13,455 nucleotides of DNA. Origin: Actinomycetota bacterium (lineage in GTDB: Bacteria > Actinomycetota > Actinomycetes > Nanopelagicales > Nanopelagicaceae). Where the stretch lies: NCBI GenBank assembly GCA_009704445.1, contig WLED01000021.1, positions 1 through 13,455 on the forward strand, given 5' to 3'. Under the pieces are notes generated by a model that did not search any database, was not told the DNA's origin, and worked only from the letters and a program-made list of their open reading frames with translations. The position numbers and the translations under genes were made by a program. Shown here piece by piece: positions 13,452 through 13,455 of the stretch. The first letter of the stretch is position 1. The number at the start of each line of letters is the position of its first letter.

Positions 13452-13455
13452 TTAC

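Noticed and set aside
1..13455. A novel defence, mobile or secretion system
   Set aside because: All thirteen supported genes belong to conserved families in a typical actinobacterial order. I saw no direct-repeat array, transposase, integrase, toxin-antitoxin pair, tRNA-linked attachment site or composition break.

Overview
The window is an ordinary-looking block of bacterial housekeeping genes from what is most likely a low-GC, streamlined actinobacterium. The base composition is in the mid-40s percent GC by eye. A freshwater Nanopelagicales-type lineage ('Ca. Planktophila'/'Nanopelagicus') would fit, but this is inference without a database search. The actinobacterial assignment rests on gene order: the run rpmF-rnc-smc, the set DUF177 / SepIVA-like coiled-coil protein / coaD / rsmD / recG, and thiL / stand-alone AsnC ligand-binding protein / ddl / gpsA. 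Mycobacterium and Streptomyces chromosomes carry recognisably the same order. Thirteen protein genes are supported: eleven on the minus strand and two short ones (rpmB and the AsnC-type gene) on the plus strand. No tRNA, rRNA, mobile element, CRISPR array or origin was seen.

Layout from the right end, in the direction of minus-strand transcription. plsC, gpsA and ddl (13451-10625) form a tight operon with two 4-nt ATGA overlaps, covering phospholipid precursor synthesis and D-Ala-D-Ala synthesis. A 79-residue AsnC/RAM-domain gene (10365-10604, plus) faces ddl and diverges from thiL. thiL (10233-9280) converges on rpmB (9082-9267, plus), and rpmB's intrinsic terminator lies inside the last codons of thiL. 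rpmB and recG diverge across about 210 nt. recG, rsmD, coaD, the SepIVA-like gene and the DUF177 gene (8869-4501) run head to tail with short gaps. After a 110-nt structured leader come rpmF, rnc and smc (4390 to the left edge). smc is cut by the window edge and lacks roughly its last 20 residues.

Together these genes serve translation (L28, L32, 16S methylation by RsmD, 23S-linked DUF177), RNA processing (RNase III), chromosome segregation and repair (SMC, RecG), septal/envelope growth (SepIVA-like, Ddl, GpsA, PlsC) and cofactors (CoaD for CoA, ThiL for thiamine diphosphate).

I looked for an undescribed system and did not find a convincing one. The points most worth a second look are: an apparent CTG start codon for RNase III; the rpmB terminator embedded in the conserved ThiL C-terminus; a shortened SepIVA-like protein; apparent gene losses relative to the usual actinobacterial order (mutM between rnc and smc, and the DAK-domain gene between rpmB and recG); a hairpin-rich leader before rpmF; and possible leaderless starts at thiL and coaD.
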